A stretch of DNA of 64,000 nt, from the NCBI RefSeq assembly GCF_001279775.1, contig NZ_LGDG01000052.1:74992-138991 (forward strand), read 5' to 3'. Of the stretch, positions 9,021 through 18,987 are shown piece after piece. The position numbers and the translations under genes are program-made. Every line of letters begins with the position of its first letter. The first letter of the stretch is position 1. This stretch comes from Streptomyces sp. MMG1533 (GTDB lineage: Bacteria; Actinomycetota; Actinomycetes; Streptomycetales; Streptomycetaceae). Below the pieces are notes generated by a model. The model was not told where the DNA came from, searched no databases, and saw nothing but the letters and a program-made list of their open reading frames with translations.

Positions 9021-9722
9021 GTGCAGGAGAAGTACCGGGGACTGTTCATCGCCGCTTCCCTGACCGCCACCGTCTGCCTGGCGACCGGAGGCGTCCTGCT
9101 GTGGGTCTTGGTGGCCTGGTGGCTCGCGGCGTATCCCCTGATATTCAGCGCGCTGGCCATCGGTGGCCTGCTCAACAGCCCGAACTTCCGGAAGAAACTC
9201 GGCGCCCAACGCCTGCACCTCTTCGAGAGGGGGCTGCTCTTGGACAGGGGCGCCGGGCGACTGTTCGCGGTCCGCTGGGACCAGGCGGTCCATTACCAGG
9301 AAACCGTCCAGCAAGTGATCAACTACAAGGGTACGAAGACCCCTTTCAACAGCGCGCACAACTCCACCCTGGTGGCGCCCAACGGCACCAGAGTGGAGAT
9401 CTCGTCCTTCTTCGCCGACTACGGGACCTGGCTGCCCCTGATCGCCGAGGCCATCGCCCGCGCCCAGGCCCAGCAGGTGTGGGAGGCGGTCCGGGAGGGG
9501 CAGAAAGTGGGTTACGGCCCGTTCAGCCTGGACGCCACCGGAATCTCCGCCGAACGCAACGGGATTCTGCCCTGGTCGGCCGTCGAGACGATCGATGTCC
9601 GCGAGGGCTTCGTGGTCGTCCGGCAGCACGGACAGCCCAGAGCCTGGGCGCTCGCCGAGGTCAAGACCGTGCCGAACCTCCTCGTCTTCCTGACCGTCGC
9701 CTCGAACCTCTACGGCGGGTGA
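9021..9722 (+). CDS. Small integral membrane protein with PH-like soluble domain (DUF6585-like), unknown function
   Basis: GTG 9021 sits six bases after a near-perfect AAGGAAGGAGG. The 233-residue product has two adjacent N-terminal hydrophobic segments (about residues 8-50, GLFIAASLTATVCLATGG and LVAWWLAAYPLIFSALA), then a soluble region rich in beta-strand pattern: LHLFERGLLLD, NSTLVAPNGTRVEISSF, GPFSLDATGISAERNGILPWSA. Two related FxxxGxxxxR-type strands suggest paired PH-like folds, and I believe it matches the actinobacterial DUF6585 group. The short stretch 8873-9020 before it has no gene. No function is assigned. Confidence 0.75.
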   Translation: MQEKYRGLFIAASLTATVCLATGGVLLWVLVAWWLAAYPLIFSALAIGGLLNSPNFRKKLGAQRLHLFERGLLLDRGAGRLFAVRWDQAVHYQETVQQVINYKGTKTPFNSAHNSTLVAPNGTRVEISSFFADYGTWLPLIAEAIARAQAQQVWEAVREGQKVGYGPFSLDATGISAERNGILPWSAVETIDVREGFVVVRQHGQPRAWALAEVKTVPNLLVFLTVASNLYGG

Positions 9723-9915
9723 CGCACACGCCGCCGGCCGGCCGTGCGTGGACCAATCGGGAGTCCCTGTACCTGAGTTCGGAGCGGGCAGCGCAGGACA
9801 CGGACCTCCTCGACGGCCGATCTCGGGCTGCCGTCGACGGCTGGGCACGTGGCGACGGGCCCAGGCGCGGCAGCATGCGCCCGCACGCGGCCGTGACCGC
9901 GTGCGGGACGCCGGG

Positions 9916-11112
9916 TCAGCTGAACGGATCCAGTGTGAGGTAGGCCTGCCGAGGATTTCCGTCGTGGACGAGCGACTCGTGGTGGCCGACGTCGTCGAAG
10001 GCGAATGCGTACGCCTTCCCGTCGGCCATCTGCGCATGGATGATCCGCGCGTAGTGATTGGTGACGGCGTCCTGGTAGAAGGCGGCCGCCGAGGCGTCGG
10101 GCTGATTGGGGTTGACCAGCAGCGTGGAGCGGTTGAAGCCTGCGCACAGAGTGCGCGAAATCGGCCCACGCACCGCGTCGTTGGGCGCGTCAAGGAGCTT
10201 GTGGCAGCCGAAGATGCTGTCCGCGTCCGGTTTCTGGAAGCTGGTGACGACCGCGCCGGAACTGTTCGTGAAGTTCATGACGTTGCCCGAGACCCGGCCG
10301 TAGTACTTGGTGTTCGGCTGGTCGGCGAACGGTGTGACCGTCAAGGTCGTCGTCGCGTACTTCTGCCAGACACGGTTGACGTAGTCGTCCATCACGGAGG
10401 CGGACAGGGCCCCGGTCTCCAACCCGTACCCGGGCGAGAGCGCGCGCAGAACCGTCCCGTCGGACCGCGTCTGGATCAGGTTTCCCCACCCGCCGGACTG
10501 CCCCCGCAGGGTGTTGAGGACCGCGTTGAATCCGCCCGCCTTGAGATGACCGGTGCTGATGGTGCCGGCGTCGGCGCGCTGCACACCCACTGCGTACGGC
10601 GCGGAGAGCATGTCCACCTGGGTGCTGTTGAGCCACAGCCCGGCATCGTTGAGCGTGTACTCCGACCAGTTGAACAGGATGTTCCGGTTGGGGTCGCCGG
10701 GGTTCTGCACAGCGGGCTGCACCAGGCCGCCGGTGGTCAGCTTGAAGACGAGCTTCTGCCCGTAGGAGAAGTAGATCCGACCCGAGAACTTGGGTATCTG
10801 GATCGTCGCCGACTGCCCTGCTGCCGGCCCGGGGATGGATGCGTCCGGTGCCGGTGTGGGCGGGTTGCCGCCGGCGGGCCAGGGATGGAACGTGCCGCCT
10901 GCGTCGGCCCAGCCCTGCCGACCGGTCGCGAGCAGGGTGCCGAGGTTGTAGATGTAGACCGGTTCGCTGCGGCCCGAGTTGTTGGTGATCTTCAGGGGGA
11001 TCGTGGCGGGCACCGCTTGCGCGGGCGACGGCGCCGCGAAGACGAGCAACGCGCCCAGCAGGGCGGCCACCGCGGCCAGGGACGCGAGCGGATGTTTGGT
11101 TTTGGGGAGCAC
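9916..11112 (-). CDS. Secreted GH64 beta-1,3-glucanase
   Basis: A 398-residue secreted enzyme. The N-terminus MLPKTKHPLASLAAVAALLGALLVF is a Sec signal, cleaved near APSPAQA (about residue 33). The mature start, IPLKITNNSGRSEPVYIYNLG, and YFSYGQKLVFK, NWSEYTLN, VQRADAGTI and GFNRSTLL are landmarks of glycoside hydrolase family 64, the thaumatin-like-fold laminaripentaose-producing beta-1,3-glucanases used by actinobacteria to attack fungal cell walls. No carbohydrate-binding module follows. A LacI-type palindrome lies about 60 bases upstream of the start, so induction by beta-glucan oligosaccharides is likely. It ends about 190 bases from the membrane-protein gene, tail to tail. Confidence 0.92.
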   Translation of the reverse strand: MLPKTKHPLASLAAVAALLGALLVFAAPSPAQAVPATIPLKITNNSGRSEPVYIYNLGTLLATGRQGWADAGGTFHPWPAGGNPPTPAPDASIPGPAAGQSATIQIPKFSGRIYFSYGQKLVFKLTTGGLVQPAVQNPGDPNRNILFNWSEYTLNDAGLWLNSTQVDMLSAPYAVGVQRADAGTISTGHLKAGGFNAVLNTLRGQSGGWGNLIQTRSDGTVLRALSPGYGLETGALSASVMDDYVNRVWQKYATTTLTVTPFADQPNTKYYGRVSGNVMNFTNSSGAVVTSFQKPDADSIFGCHKLLDAPNDAVRGPISRTLCAGFNRSTLLVNPNQPDASAAAFYQDAVTNHYARIIHAQMADGKAYAFAFDDVGHHESLVHDGNPRQAYLTLDPFS

Positions 11113-11172
11113 TCTTGACCTCCGTGCGAGTGGGGGATCGAGTGGAGGGGGCGGAGATTGGTCCGTACCTTT

Positions 11173-11188
11173 CTGAGAGCGCTCTCAG
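11173..11188. promoter_or_regulatory. LacI-family operator (CebR/BglR-like palindrome)
   Basis: CTGAGAGCGCTCTCAG is a perfect 16-base palindrome centred on GCGC. Known streptomycete sugar regulators such as CebR bind TGGGAGCGCTCCCA, so the GAGAGCGCTCTC core is typical. It sits 61 bases upstream of the GH64 start and about 113 bases upstream of the OsmC start. No LacI regulator is encoded in the window. Confidence 0.8.
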
Positions 11189-11301
11189 CGTCGCGCTAGG
11201 GCGAGGACATGTCAATGAGTGACGCACAGGGAACGCGCGGGCGCGGTACGTACGGTCAACAGTCCAGCGCAACGGCCGACTCGGCATTTAGTGTCGTCGG
11301 C

Positions 11302-11742
11302 ATGACCGAAAACTCCCTGCGCTCCGTCACCGTCGAGCGAACCAGCACCGGCCACTTCACCGCTACGAACGCTCGCGGCGGCACGATCAGCTTCGGCACC
11401 GGTTCCGATCCGCACGGGGATGCCGAGTTCACCCCGGTCGAGTTGTTGCTCGCCGCGATCGGCGGCTGCACGGCGGTGGATGTCGATGCCGCCACCAGCC
11501 GGCACGCGGAACCCACCACGTTCTCCGTCGCGGTGACCGGCAACAAGATCAGCGACGAGCTCGGCAACCGGATGACCGACCTCGCGGTCACCTTCTCCGT
11601 CGCCTTCCCGGACGTCGAAGGCGCGGACCGGGCCCGGGCGATCCTTCCCCGAGCGGTCAGGACCTCCCACGACCGGCTCTGCACGGTCAGCCGTACGGTC
11701 GAGATCGGCACGCCCGTCACCGCGACGGTCGAGGACGCCTGA
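11302..11742 (+). CDS. OsmC-family protein, peroxiredoxin-like
   Basis: A 146-residue OsmC/Ohr-fold protein. Conserved cysteines are Cys56 in [10 protein letters not shown] and Cys127 in HDRLCTVS, the pair that reduces organic hydroperoxides in this family. ATG 11302 lacks an obvious ribosome site; a TAGTGT hexamer about eight bases upstream suggests a leaderless transcript. Longer in-frame starts upstream to 11209 look non-coding. It lies divergent from the GH64 gene and 140 bases before pgm on the same strand. It could equally be an OsmC paralogue with a non-peroxidase role. Confidence 0.85.
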   Translation: MTENSLRSVTVERTSTGHFTATNARGGTISFGTGSDPHGDAEFTPVELLLAAIGGCTAVDVDAATSRHAEPTTFSVAVTGNKISDELGNRMTDLAVTFSVAFPDVEGADRARAILPRAVRTSHDRLCTVSRTVEIGTPVTATVEDA

Positions 11743-11882
11743 CGTCACCCCCGAGTCGCCCCGCCCTTCACGTGCAGGACCCGCCGACCGCCCCCGCCGA
11801 CCGACCCCTCTCGCATACCTGCGCCCCGACGAGGAAAGATGGGACGTCGAGCGACGGACCAACCCATGCGGAGGAACGGACC

Positions 11883-13523
<1,641 letters not shown>

Positions 13524-13800
13524 CCGCCTGGTCGCGGGGCGGGATTCGGGCGACGGCGAAGCGGAACGCGCCGGCGCCCCCGCCCGGCGAGGCGGGACGG
13601 TCTGCGATGCGGCGTCCTTCGTCGACGGTTCCGGGAGGCGCCTTCGCTTCGGCGGATCGGGTGTCGACGGGTGCGGAAGCCCCGCGGGAGCCGCGCCGGA
13701 TCCTGGACTCGTTCTTTCCGCCGCTCGGTGATCAAGGTGTGGGAGTGACCGTGCAGTTCGTGGCTTGCGTGGCCGCGGTGGCTGGCTCATAGTCCGAGGT

Positions 13801-15165
13801 ATGGACGCGCGCGAGAGGGCGCTCCGACAGGCCTACGGCCATGCCGTCCGCTGGCTGGAGAGCCTGTCGGACCGCCGGGTTCCCGCCGGCGCCTCGGTCG
13901 ACGAGATCGTGCGCGCGCTCGGTGCCGAACTGCCCGACGGTCCCAGCACGCCCGCCGACGTCGTCGACCTGCTGGCCACGGCCTGTGAACCGGGGCTCAC
14001 CGGGTTTCCCGGTGGCCGCTTCTACGGGTTCGTGGTCGGCGGCACCGAACCAGCCGCGCTGGCCGCGGACTGGCTGGTCAGTGCCTGGGATCAGAACTGC
14101 GTGATGCGCGCAGTCTCGCCCGCATACACGGCGGCGGAGGACATCGCGAGCGCGTGGTTGCTCGATCTGCTCGGCCTGCCGAGTGACAGCGCCGTCGGCT
14201 TCACCACCGGAGCCACGATGGCGAACTTCACCTGCCTCGCCGCCGGACGCGACGCGGTACTGCGGCGCGCCGGCTGGGATGTCGGTGACGGACTCGCAGG
14301 GGGGCCGGCTGTACGCGTCATCGCCGGCGCGGACCGCCACATGGCCATCGACCTGGCGCTGCGCTACCTGGGGCTCGGCAGACCCGAACTGGTCAAGGCG
14401 GACGATCAAGGGCGCATCGAGCCCGAGGCCCTGCGCCACACCCTGGCGACCGGCGGTCGGAGGCCCACGATCGTGATCCTTCAGGCCGGAGACATCCACT
14501 CCGGCGCCTTCGATCCCTTCGTCGAGGCGATCCGTGCCGCTCGCGAGGCGGATGCTTGGGTGCACGTCGACGGCGCCTTCGGACTGTGGGCGGCTGCCTC
14601 CCCGCAATACGCCCACCTGACGGCGGGCTGCACACATGCCGACTCCTGGGCGACGGATGCCCACAAGACCCTGAACGTCCCCTACGACAGCGGCCTCGCC
14701 ATCGTGCGCGACCCGTTGGCGGTCCGGGCGGCGATGGGCCTGCACGGCGACTACCTCATCCAGGACGAACACGGCGACCCCATCGACAAGGTCCCCGAGC
14801 TCTCCCGGCGCGGCAGGGCCTTCACCGTGTGGGCCGCGCTCAGGTCCCTCGGCCGTTCAGGTGTGGCCGACCTGGTCGAGCGACTGTGCCGACACGCCTG
14901 CGCGTTCGCCACCGGCATCGCCGGGATCGACGGCGCGACGGTCCTCAACGAGGTGGTGTTCACCCAGGTCTGCGCCGAGTTCGGCAACGACGAACGCACG
15001 GAACGGGTGCTCGCCCGGCTGCTCGAGGACGGCACGGCGTGGATCAGCGGCTCCACCTGGCACGGCCGGCGCGTCATGCGGATCTCGGTGAGCAACTGGT
15101 CGACGACCGACGACGACGTGACGCGCGCGCTCGACGCGATCCGGCGCGCATCCCTCAGCGCCTGA
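13801..15165 (+). CDS. PLP-dependent group II decarboxylase-like protein
   Basis: A 454-residue fold-type I PLP enzyme of the aromatic-L-amino-acid/glutamate decarboxylase superfamily. The cofactor lysine is Lys289 in ATDAHKTLNVPYDSG, the aspartate pair partner lies in WVHVDGAFGLWA (about 256-267), and the phosphate-binding stretch is GFTTGATMANFTCL (about 138-151). The N-terminal RFYGFVVGGTEPAA is characteristic of the decarboxylase entry region. ATG 13801 has only a close GAGG, so translation may be weak or leaderless. The 277 bases between pgm and this gene contain nothing recognisable. Substrate is unknown; aminotransferase activity is less likely given the HKTLN context. Confidence 0.85.
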   Translation: MDARERALRQAYGHAVRWLESLSDRRVPAGASVDEIVRALGAELPDGPSTPADVVDLLATACEPGLTGFPGGRFYGFVVGGTEPAALAADWLVSAWDQNCVMRAVSPAYTAAEDIASAWLLDLLGLPSDSAVGFTTGATMANFTCLAAGRDAVLRRAGWDVGDGLAGGPAVRVIAGADRHMAIDLALRYLGLGRPELVKADDQGRIEPEALRHTLATGGRRPTIVILQAGDIHSGAFDPFVEAIRAAREADAWVHVDGAFGLWAAASPQYAHLTAGCTHADSWATDAHKTLNVPYDSGLAIVRDPLAVRAAMGLHGDYLIQDEHGDPIDKVPELSRRGRAFTVWAALRSLGRSGVADLVERLCRHACAFATGIAGIDGATVLNEVVFTQVCAEFGNDERTERVLARLLEDGTAWISGSTWHGRRVMRISVSNWSTTDDDVTRALDAIRRASLSA

Positions 15166-15373
15166 TACGTCGCGTGCCATGTGCGGTTCACTCCCGATGG
15201 ACGTGCGACGTTTGATGTTTGACGTTTGTCGTGTCCGGCGTGGCAAGTGAGGGCGGAGCCCGGCGAGTTCGGCGTACGTCACGCCTTCCGCGCGGATGTC
15301 GGTGCGCAGAACGGGGCCCGGTCGTAGAGGCATCTCGGCTCGCCAGTGGCGATGTACCCCAGTCCGTCCGGCG

Positions 15374-16792
15374 TCAGCGGGCCTTGCGTACCCGGGCCGC
15401 CGCGCGGGCTTCCGCGGTCTTGCGGGCCTCGGCGGCCTTGCGGGACTCCTTCGCGGGGCGGCCCGCACGGGTGCCCAGGCCGCGGAAGGGGGCGTTTCCG
15501 CTGCTGGTCTTCGCGCCGGTCGGCGGGCGTTTCGCCCCGGTGATGGTGGTCAGCTTCTCCTCGCCGGAGCGCACTTGGGTGACCGTCGGCCGGATCCCGG
15601 CATCGGACATCATGCGGTTCACATCGCGCCGCTGGTTGGGCGTGACCAGGGTGACCACGCTCCCGGACTCCCCGGCGCGCGCGGTGCGCCCGCCACGGTG
15701 CAGGTAGTCCTTGGCGTCGGCGGGCGGGTCGACATTGACGACGAGGTCGAGTGCCTCGATGTGAATGCCCCGCGCCGCGACATTGGTGGCCACCAGCACG
15801 GTGATCTCACCGTCCTTGAACTGGCCCAGCGTGTGCGTGCGCTGCGGCTGCGACTTCCCGCTGTGCAGGGCGGCCGCCCGTACGCCGCTCGCCCGCAGGT
15901 GACGGGTGAACTGGTCCACACCGGCCTTCGTGTCCAGGAACATCAGTACCCGGCCGTCCCGCGCGGCGATCTCGGTCGCGGTCGCGTACTTGTCGGCGGC
16001 GTGGATGTTCAGCACGTGGTGTTCCATCGTGGTGACCGAGCCCGCCATCCGGTCGACCGATGCGAGAACCGGCTCGTGCAGGTAACTCCGTACCAGCTGG
16101 TCGACGTTGCGGTCGAGCGTGGCCGAAAACAGCAGCCGCTGCCCGTCGGAGCGGACCTGGTCCAGGATCTCCGAGACCTGCGGCAGGAACCCCAAGTCGC
16201 ACATCTGGTCCGCCTCGTCCAAGACCGTGATCCGCACCTGATTCAGGTGGCAGTCCCGGCGCGACACCAGATCGGCCAGCCGCCCCGGCGTCGCGATGAC
16301 CACTTCGGCGCCGGTTCGCAGCAGCGCCGACTGCCGGTTGATCGACAGCCCGCCGACCACCGTCGCAAGTCGCACGTTCAGTGTCTGCGCGTACGGCGCC
16401 AGCGCGTCGCTCACCTGCTGCGCGAGCTCTCGGGTCGGCACCAGGACCAGCGCGAGCGGCCGCTTCGACTCCGCCCGCAGGCCTGCCGTCCGGACGAGCA
16501 GCGCCAGCCCGAAAGCGAGCGTCTTGCCGGAGCCGGTCCGTGCGCGGCCGAGGACATCGCGGCCGGCCAGCGCGTTGGGCAGGGTCGCCGCCTGGATCGG
16601 GAAAGGCTCCGTCACCCCGAGGCCGAGCATCGTCGTCAACAGTTCCGACGGCAGCCCGAGTGCGTCGAATGACTCGGCCGGCGGCAGCCCCGGGGACAGT
16701 GCCTGCGGCGTCGAGAGTTCGCCCAGCGGCGCTGTCGCCCGCTGTGGCTTGCCGGCACGGGAGTGTCCAGGGACCGACGGCTTCGCGTTCAT
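15374..16792 (-). CDS. DEAD-box ATP-dependent RNA helicase
   Basis: A 472-residue helicase that remodels RNA duplexes, e.g. in ribosome assembly or at low temperature. ATG 16792 follows GGAAGG. RecA-like domain 1: F..LGL and the Q-motif near 41-66, Walker A ARTGSGKT (about 84-91), PTRELAQQ, TPGRL, DEADQM (motif II) and SATL (motif III). Domain 2: VLMFLDTK, ATNVAARGI, HRGGRTARAG (motif VI). The last about 60 residues are basic and Arg/Ala-rich, a typical unstructured RNA-binding tail. It is preceded by a stable hairpin in the predicted 5' leader. It is convergent with the PLP enzyme; the 208 bases between hold only short GTTTGA-like repeats. Confidence 0.95.
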   Translation of the reverse strand: MNAKPSVPGHSRAGKPQRATAPLGELSTPQALSPGLPPAESFDALGLPSELLTTMLGLGVTEPFPIQAATLPNALAGRDVLGRARTGSGKTLAFGLALLVRTAGLRAESKRPLALVLVPTRELAQQVSDALAPYAQTLNVRLATVVGGLSINRQSALLRTGAEVVIATPGRLADLVSRRDCHLNQVRITVLDEADQMCDLGFLPQVSEILDQVRSDGQRLLFSATLDRNVDQLVRSYLHEPVLASVDRMAGSVTTMEHHVLNIHAADKYATATEIAARDGRVLMFLDTKAGVDQFTRHLRASGVRAAALHSGKSQPQRTHTLGQFKDGEITVLVATNVAARGIHIEALDLVVNVDPPADAKDYLHRGGRTARAGESGSVVTLVTPNQRRDVNRMMSDAGIRPTVTQVRSGEEKLTTITGAKRPPTGAKTSSGNAPFRGLGTRAGRPAKESRKAAEARKTAEARAAARVRKAR

Positions 16793-16823
16793 GGGGAACC
16801 TTCCTGATCTGGCGCCCGGAACG

Positions 16824-16859
16824 CGCCGGGGCCCGTACCCCTTGGTACGGGCCCCGGCG
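16824..16859 (-). promoter_or_regulatory. Very stable hairpin in the leader of the DEAD-box helicase gene
   Basis: Bases 16824-16839 pair perfectly with 16844-16859: a 16-bp, almost all-GC stem with a four-base loop. On the minus strand it lies about 32 bases upstream of the helicase start codon and downstream of a likely -10 box, so it should be transcribed into the leader. It could act as a cold-sensitive attenuator, a target of the helicase itself, or an mRNA stabiliser. Confidence 0.75.
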
Positions 16860-16877
16860 GTGTCGAAGCGTGCCCCC

Positions 16878-16883
16878 ATTTTA
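16878..16883 (-). promoter_or_regulatory. Candidate -10 box (TAAAAT) for the helicase gene
   Basis: On the minus strand TAAAAT stands out in an otherwise GC-rich stretch, about 86 bases before the start codon. A transcript starting near 16871 would include the hairpin at 16824-16859. No good -35 hexamer was seen, which is common in Streptomyces. Confidence 0.45.
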
Positions 16884-17223
16884 CCAGCGGGCGCTCGTGC
16901 GCCCGCCGGTCCGGTCGGCCCGCGCACCTGACGCCGGGCCCCGGCCGCCTCACGAACGGCAGGCACCTGATCCCCGGCTCACCGGCAAGCCGCCGTGTGG
17001 AAGCTGCCGTAGCCGACCTGTCAGGACGGCAGGCCCGTACGACGTCACAAGGCGACGACGCGGTCGTGGTGGTCGTGGGGGACCAGGACCTCGTAGCGGA
17101 CCTCGTGCGCACGCAGCCATACCTCCGTTCGCTCGCGATGCTCCTCGCCGCGCCCGCGGAGCAGGACGATGACATCGCCGGGCCGGCCCGGGAGGCGACC
17201 GGTACGGCACGCCGTTCCAGACG

Positions 17224-17880
17224 TCATGCGTCGGCTTGCGCCGGCTGTTCCTCGGTCTGCGCCGGTGCAGCCTGCTCCGGGCCGTCGGGGGCGGTATAGA
17301 AGACGGATGTGCCCTGCTTGGTGCGCTGAGCCTGGTTCCTGGCCACCAGGCCCTCGAGGGTGGTGCGCACCACGGTCGTCTTGACGTTGCGCTCGGGATG
17401 GACCTGACCGAGCGCTGTGGCGATCTCCGCCGCCGAACGGGGCTCACTCTGGTCGGCGAGATGGCGGCGGACCAGTTCGACGAGCGTCGGCTGTGCCGCG
17501 CTGGTGGTCTCGGCCCGGGGCGCACGCTTTTCGGCGGCGGGCTTCTTGGCTGCAGCGCGGCGGGGAACGGCGGCCGTCTTCTTCGTCCGCGGCCGTTTGC
17601 CCGCGCCGGAAGCGCTGGGCGTCTCCTTGCGCGGGGTGGGAACCGTGACGCTTTCGGCGTTGGACGGAGCGGCAATCTCTGCGGAAACCGGTGCTGTGCC
17701 GATCGCCTGCTGAATGCCGACGAGCATCGTGTGGTCGCGCTCAAGAGCCGCCAACTGCTCCTGCAGGGCGGCGATTTCGCCGCTGATCCGTTGTTGTTCC
17801 TTGGCGTTGTTCTCGAGGTCGGCAGTTACTTGAGCGGTGTACTGCGATGTCAATCCGATAGCGGAAGTGTTCTCAGACAC
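17224..17880 (-). CDS. Coiled-coil plus winged-helix protein, unknown function
   Basis: A 218-residue protein with three zones. Residues about 10-50 (SQYTAQVTADLENN, then EIAALQEQLAALERDHT) form a coiled coil. Residues about 75-135 are Lys/Ala/Pro-rich (KRPRTKKTAAVP, RRAAAKKPAAEKR), like a histone-H1-type DNA-binding tail. Residues about 140-200 (LVELVRRHLADQSEPRSAAE, then KTTVVRTTLEGLVARNQ) read as a winged helix. GTG 17880 lies 11 bases after AAAGG; a GTG at 17889 is an alternative. Dimeric nucleoid-associated or regulatory function is inferred from this architecture. It is common in streptomycetes, I believe, but I know no characterised member. Confidence 0.7.
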   Translation of the reverse strand: MSENTSAIGLTSQYTAQVTADLENNAKEQQRISGEIAALQEQLAALERDHTMLVGIQQAIGTAPVSAEIAAPSNAESVTVPTPRKETPSASGAGKRPRTKKTAAVPRRAAAKKPAAEKRAPRAETTSAAQPTLVELVRRHLADQSEPRSAAEIATALGQVHPERNVKTTVVRTTLEGLVARNQAQRTKQGTSVFYTAPDGPEQAAPAQTEEQPAQADA

Positions 17881-18324
17881 GGGACGCACAACCTTTCCTC
17901 GGCCCGAGGCCGGAGTTGAGGGCTGCCACACATGTGAGCATTGCCGGGCCGATGCCTGTGTGGCGGCAACAACAACCCTTGCACAATGTCCTGCCGTAGC
18001 GATGGTACGGAGAACCGGACCAGGTTGTTCCCCACAGACATCGCTCAGCACCGTCAAGCTGTATGGCCTGCCCCTCGGTGGCAGCGGCCTCACATGAAGG
18101 CCCCTCTCGGTGTCGGCGTCGAGGCGTCGAGGGTGATCTGACCGAACCCGTCGGCCTGGTACCGGAGTTGGAGGGCGTCACCGGCCTTCATCTGATCACT
18201 TTCGGTGGGGCCTGTTTCGCTCCGCTGGAGACCGGTCCGCGGATCCTGGAGCCGGCCCGCGCGGCCGGAGTGCGCCGGGTCACCGTGCTGCAACGGCGGC
18301 GGGCCGGCCGCAATCCGGTCTCGG
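17881..18324. other. Intergenic region containing a gene remnant
   Basis: Apart from the oxidoreductase fragment described separately at 18123-18302, no gene is recognised. The left half (17881-18100) should contain the promoter of the coiled-coil protein gene. Confidence 0.5.
18123..18302 (+). pseudogene. Remnant of an NmrA/SDR-type NAD(P)-binding oxidoreductase
   Basis: About 60 codons in one frame read GDLTEPVGLVPELEGVTGLH, then LITFGG, PLETGPRILEPARAAGVRRV and TVLQR. This is the middle of atypical SDR/NmrA-like NAD(P)H-binding proteins, where GDLTEP-x-L-x-x-AL-x-GV and AGVRRV are landmarks. The N-terminal Rossmann GxTGxxG motif and the whole C-terminal half are absent, and the fragment runs into the 3' end of the response regulator gene on the other strand. 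Strong third-position GC supports past coding. It is not a functional gene. Confidence 0.7.
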
Positions 18325-18987
18325 TCAGCGGTTGCGTGGGGCGACCAGGCCCGATTCGTAGGCGAGGACCACGAGTTGGGCGCGGTCACGGGCATGGAGC
18401 TTGGTCATGGCCCGGTTGATGTGGGTCTTCGCGGTCAGCGGGCTGATCACCATGCGGTCGGCGATCTGGTCGTTGCACAGGCCCTGCGCGACCAGGGCGA
18501 CGGCCTCGCGTTCGCGGTTGGTCAGCTCCTCCAGCCCCGTGCCGACACCGGTGGGGGGCGGCTGGGCAACGTACCGGTTGATCAGCCTGCGGGTGATCGA
18601 CGGGGCGAGCAGTGCGTCACCCCGCGCGGCGACACGTACGGCGTGAAGGAGGTCCTCCGGCAGGATGTCCTTGACGAGGAATCCGGCTGCGCCGGCACGC
18701 AGCGCGTTGAAGACGTATTCGTCGAAGCCGTAGTTGGTGAGGATGACGACGTGTACCCCGGCCAGGGTCGGTTCGGCGGCGATGCGTCGGGTCGCCTCGA
18801 TGCCGTCGACCACCGGCATCCGGATGTCGATGAGCACGATGTCGGGCAGGTGTTCCCTGGTGAGGGCCAGGCCCTCCAGCCCGTCGCCGGCCTCGGCCAC
18901 CACCTCGATGTCGTCTTCGAGGTCGAGGAGCGCGCGGAATCCGCTGCGCAGGAGCGGCTGGTCGTCCACCAGCAGTACACGGATCAT
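18325..18987 (-). CDS. NarL/LuxR-type response regulator
   Basis: A 220-residue regulator. The receiver domain (1-120) has the acidic pair in VLLVDDQPLLR (Asp8-Asp9), phospho-acceptor Asp in VLIDIRMPVVDG (about Asp54) and Lys in GFLVKDI (about 105). The C-terminal GerE helix-turn-helix is LTNREREAVALVAQGL to LTAKTHINRAMTKLHARDRA (about 150-205). Its start overlaps the kinase stop by four bases (ATGA), so the two are translationally coupled. It is the output of the sensor kinase at 18984-20111. The target could be the divergent DUF6223-like membrane protein gene at 20343. Confidence 0.95.
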   Translation of the reverse strand: MIRVLLVDDQPLLRSGFRALLDLEDDIEVVAEAGDGLEGLALTREHLPDIVLIDIRMPVVDGIEATRRIAAEPTLAGVHVVILTNYGFDEYVFNALRAGAAGFLVKDILPEDLLHAVRVAARGDALLAPSITRRLINRYVAQPPPTGVGTGLEELTNREREAVALVAQGLCNDQIADRMVISPLTAKTHINRAMTKLHARDRAQLVVLAYESGLVAPRNR

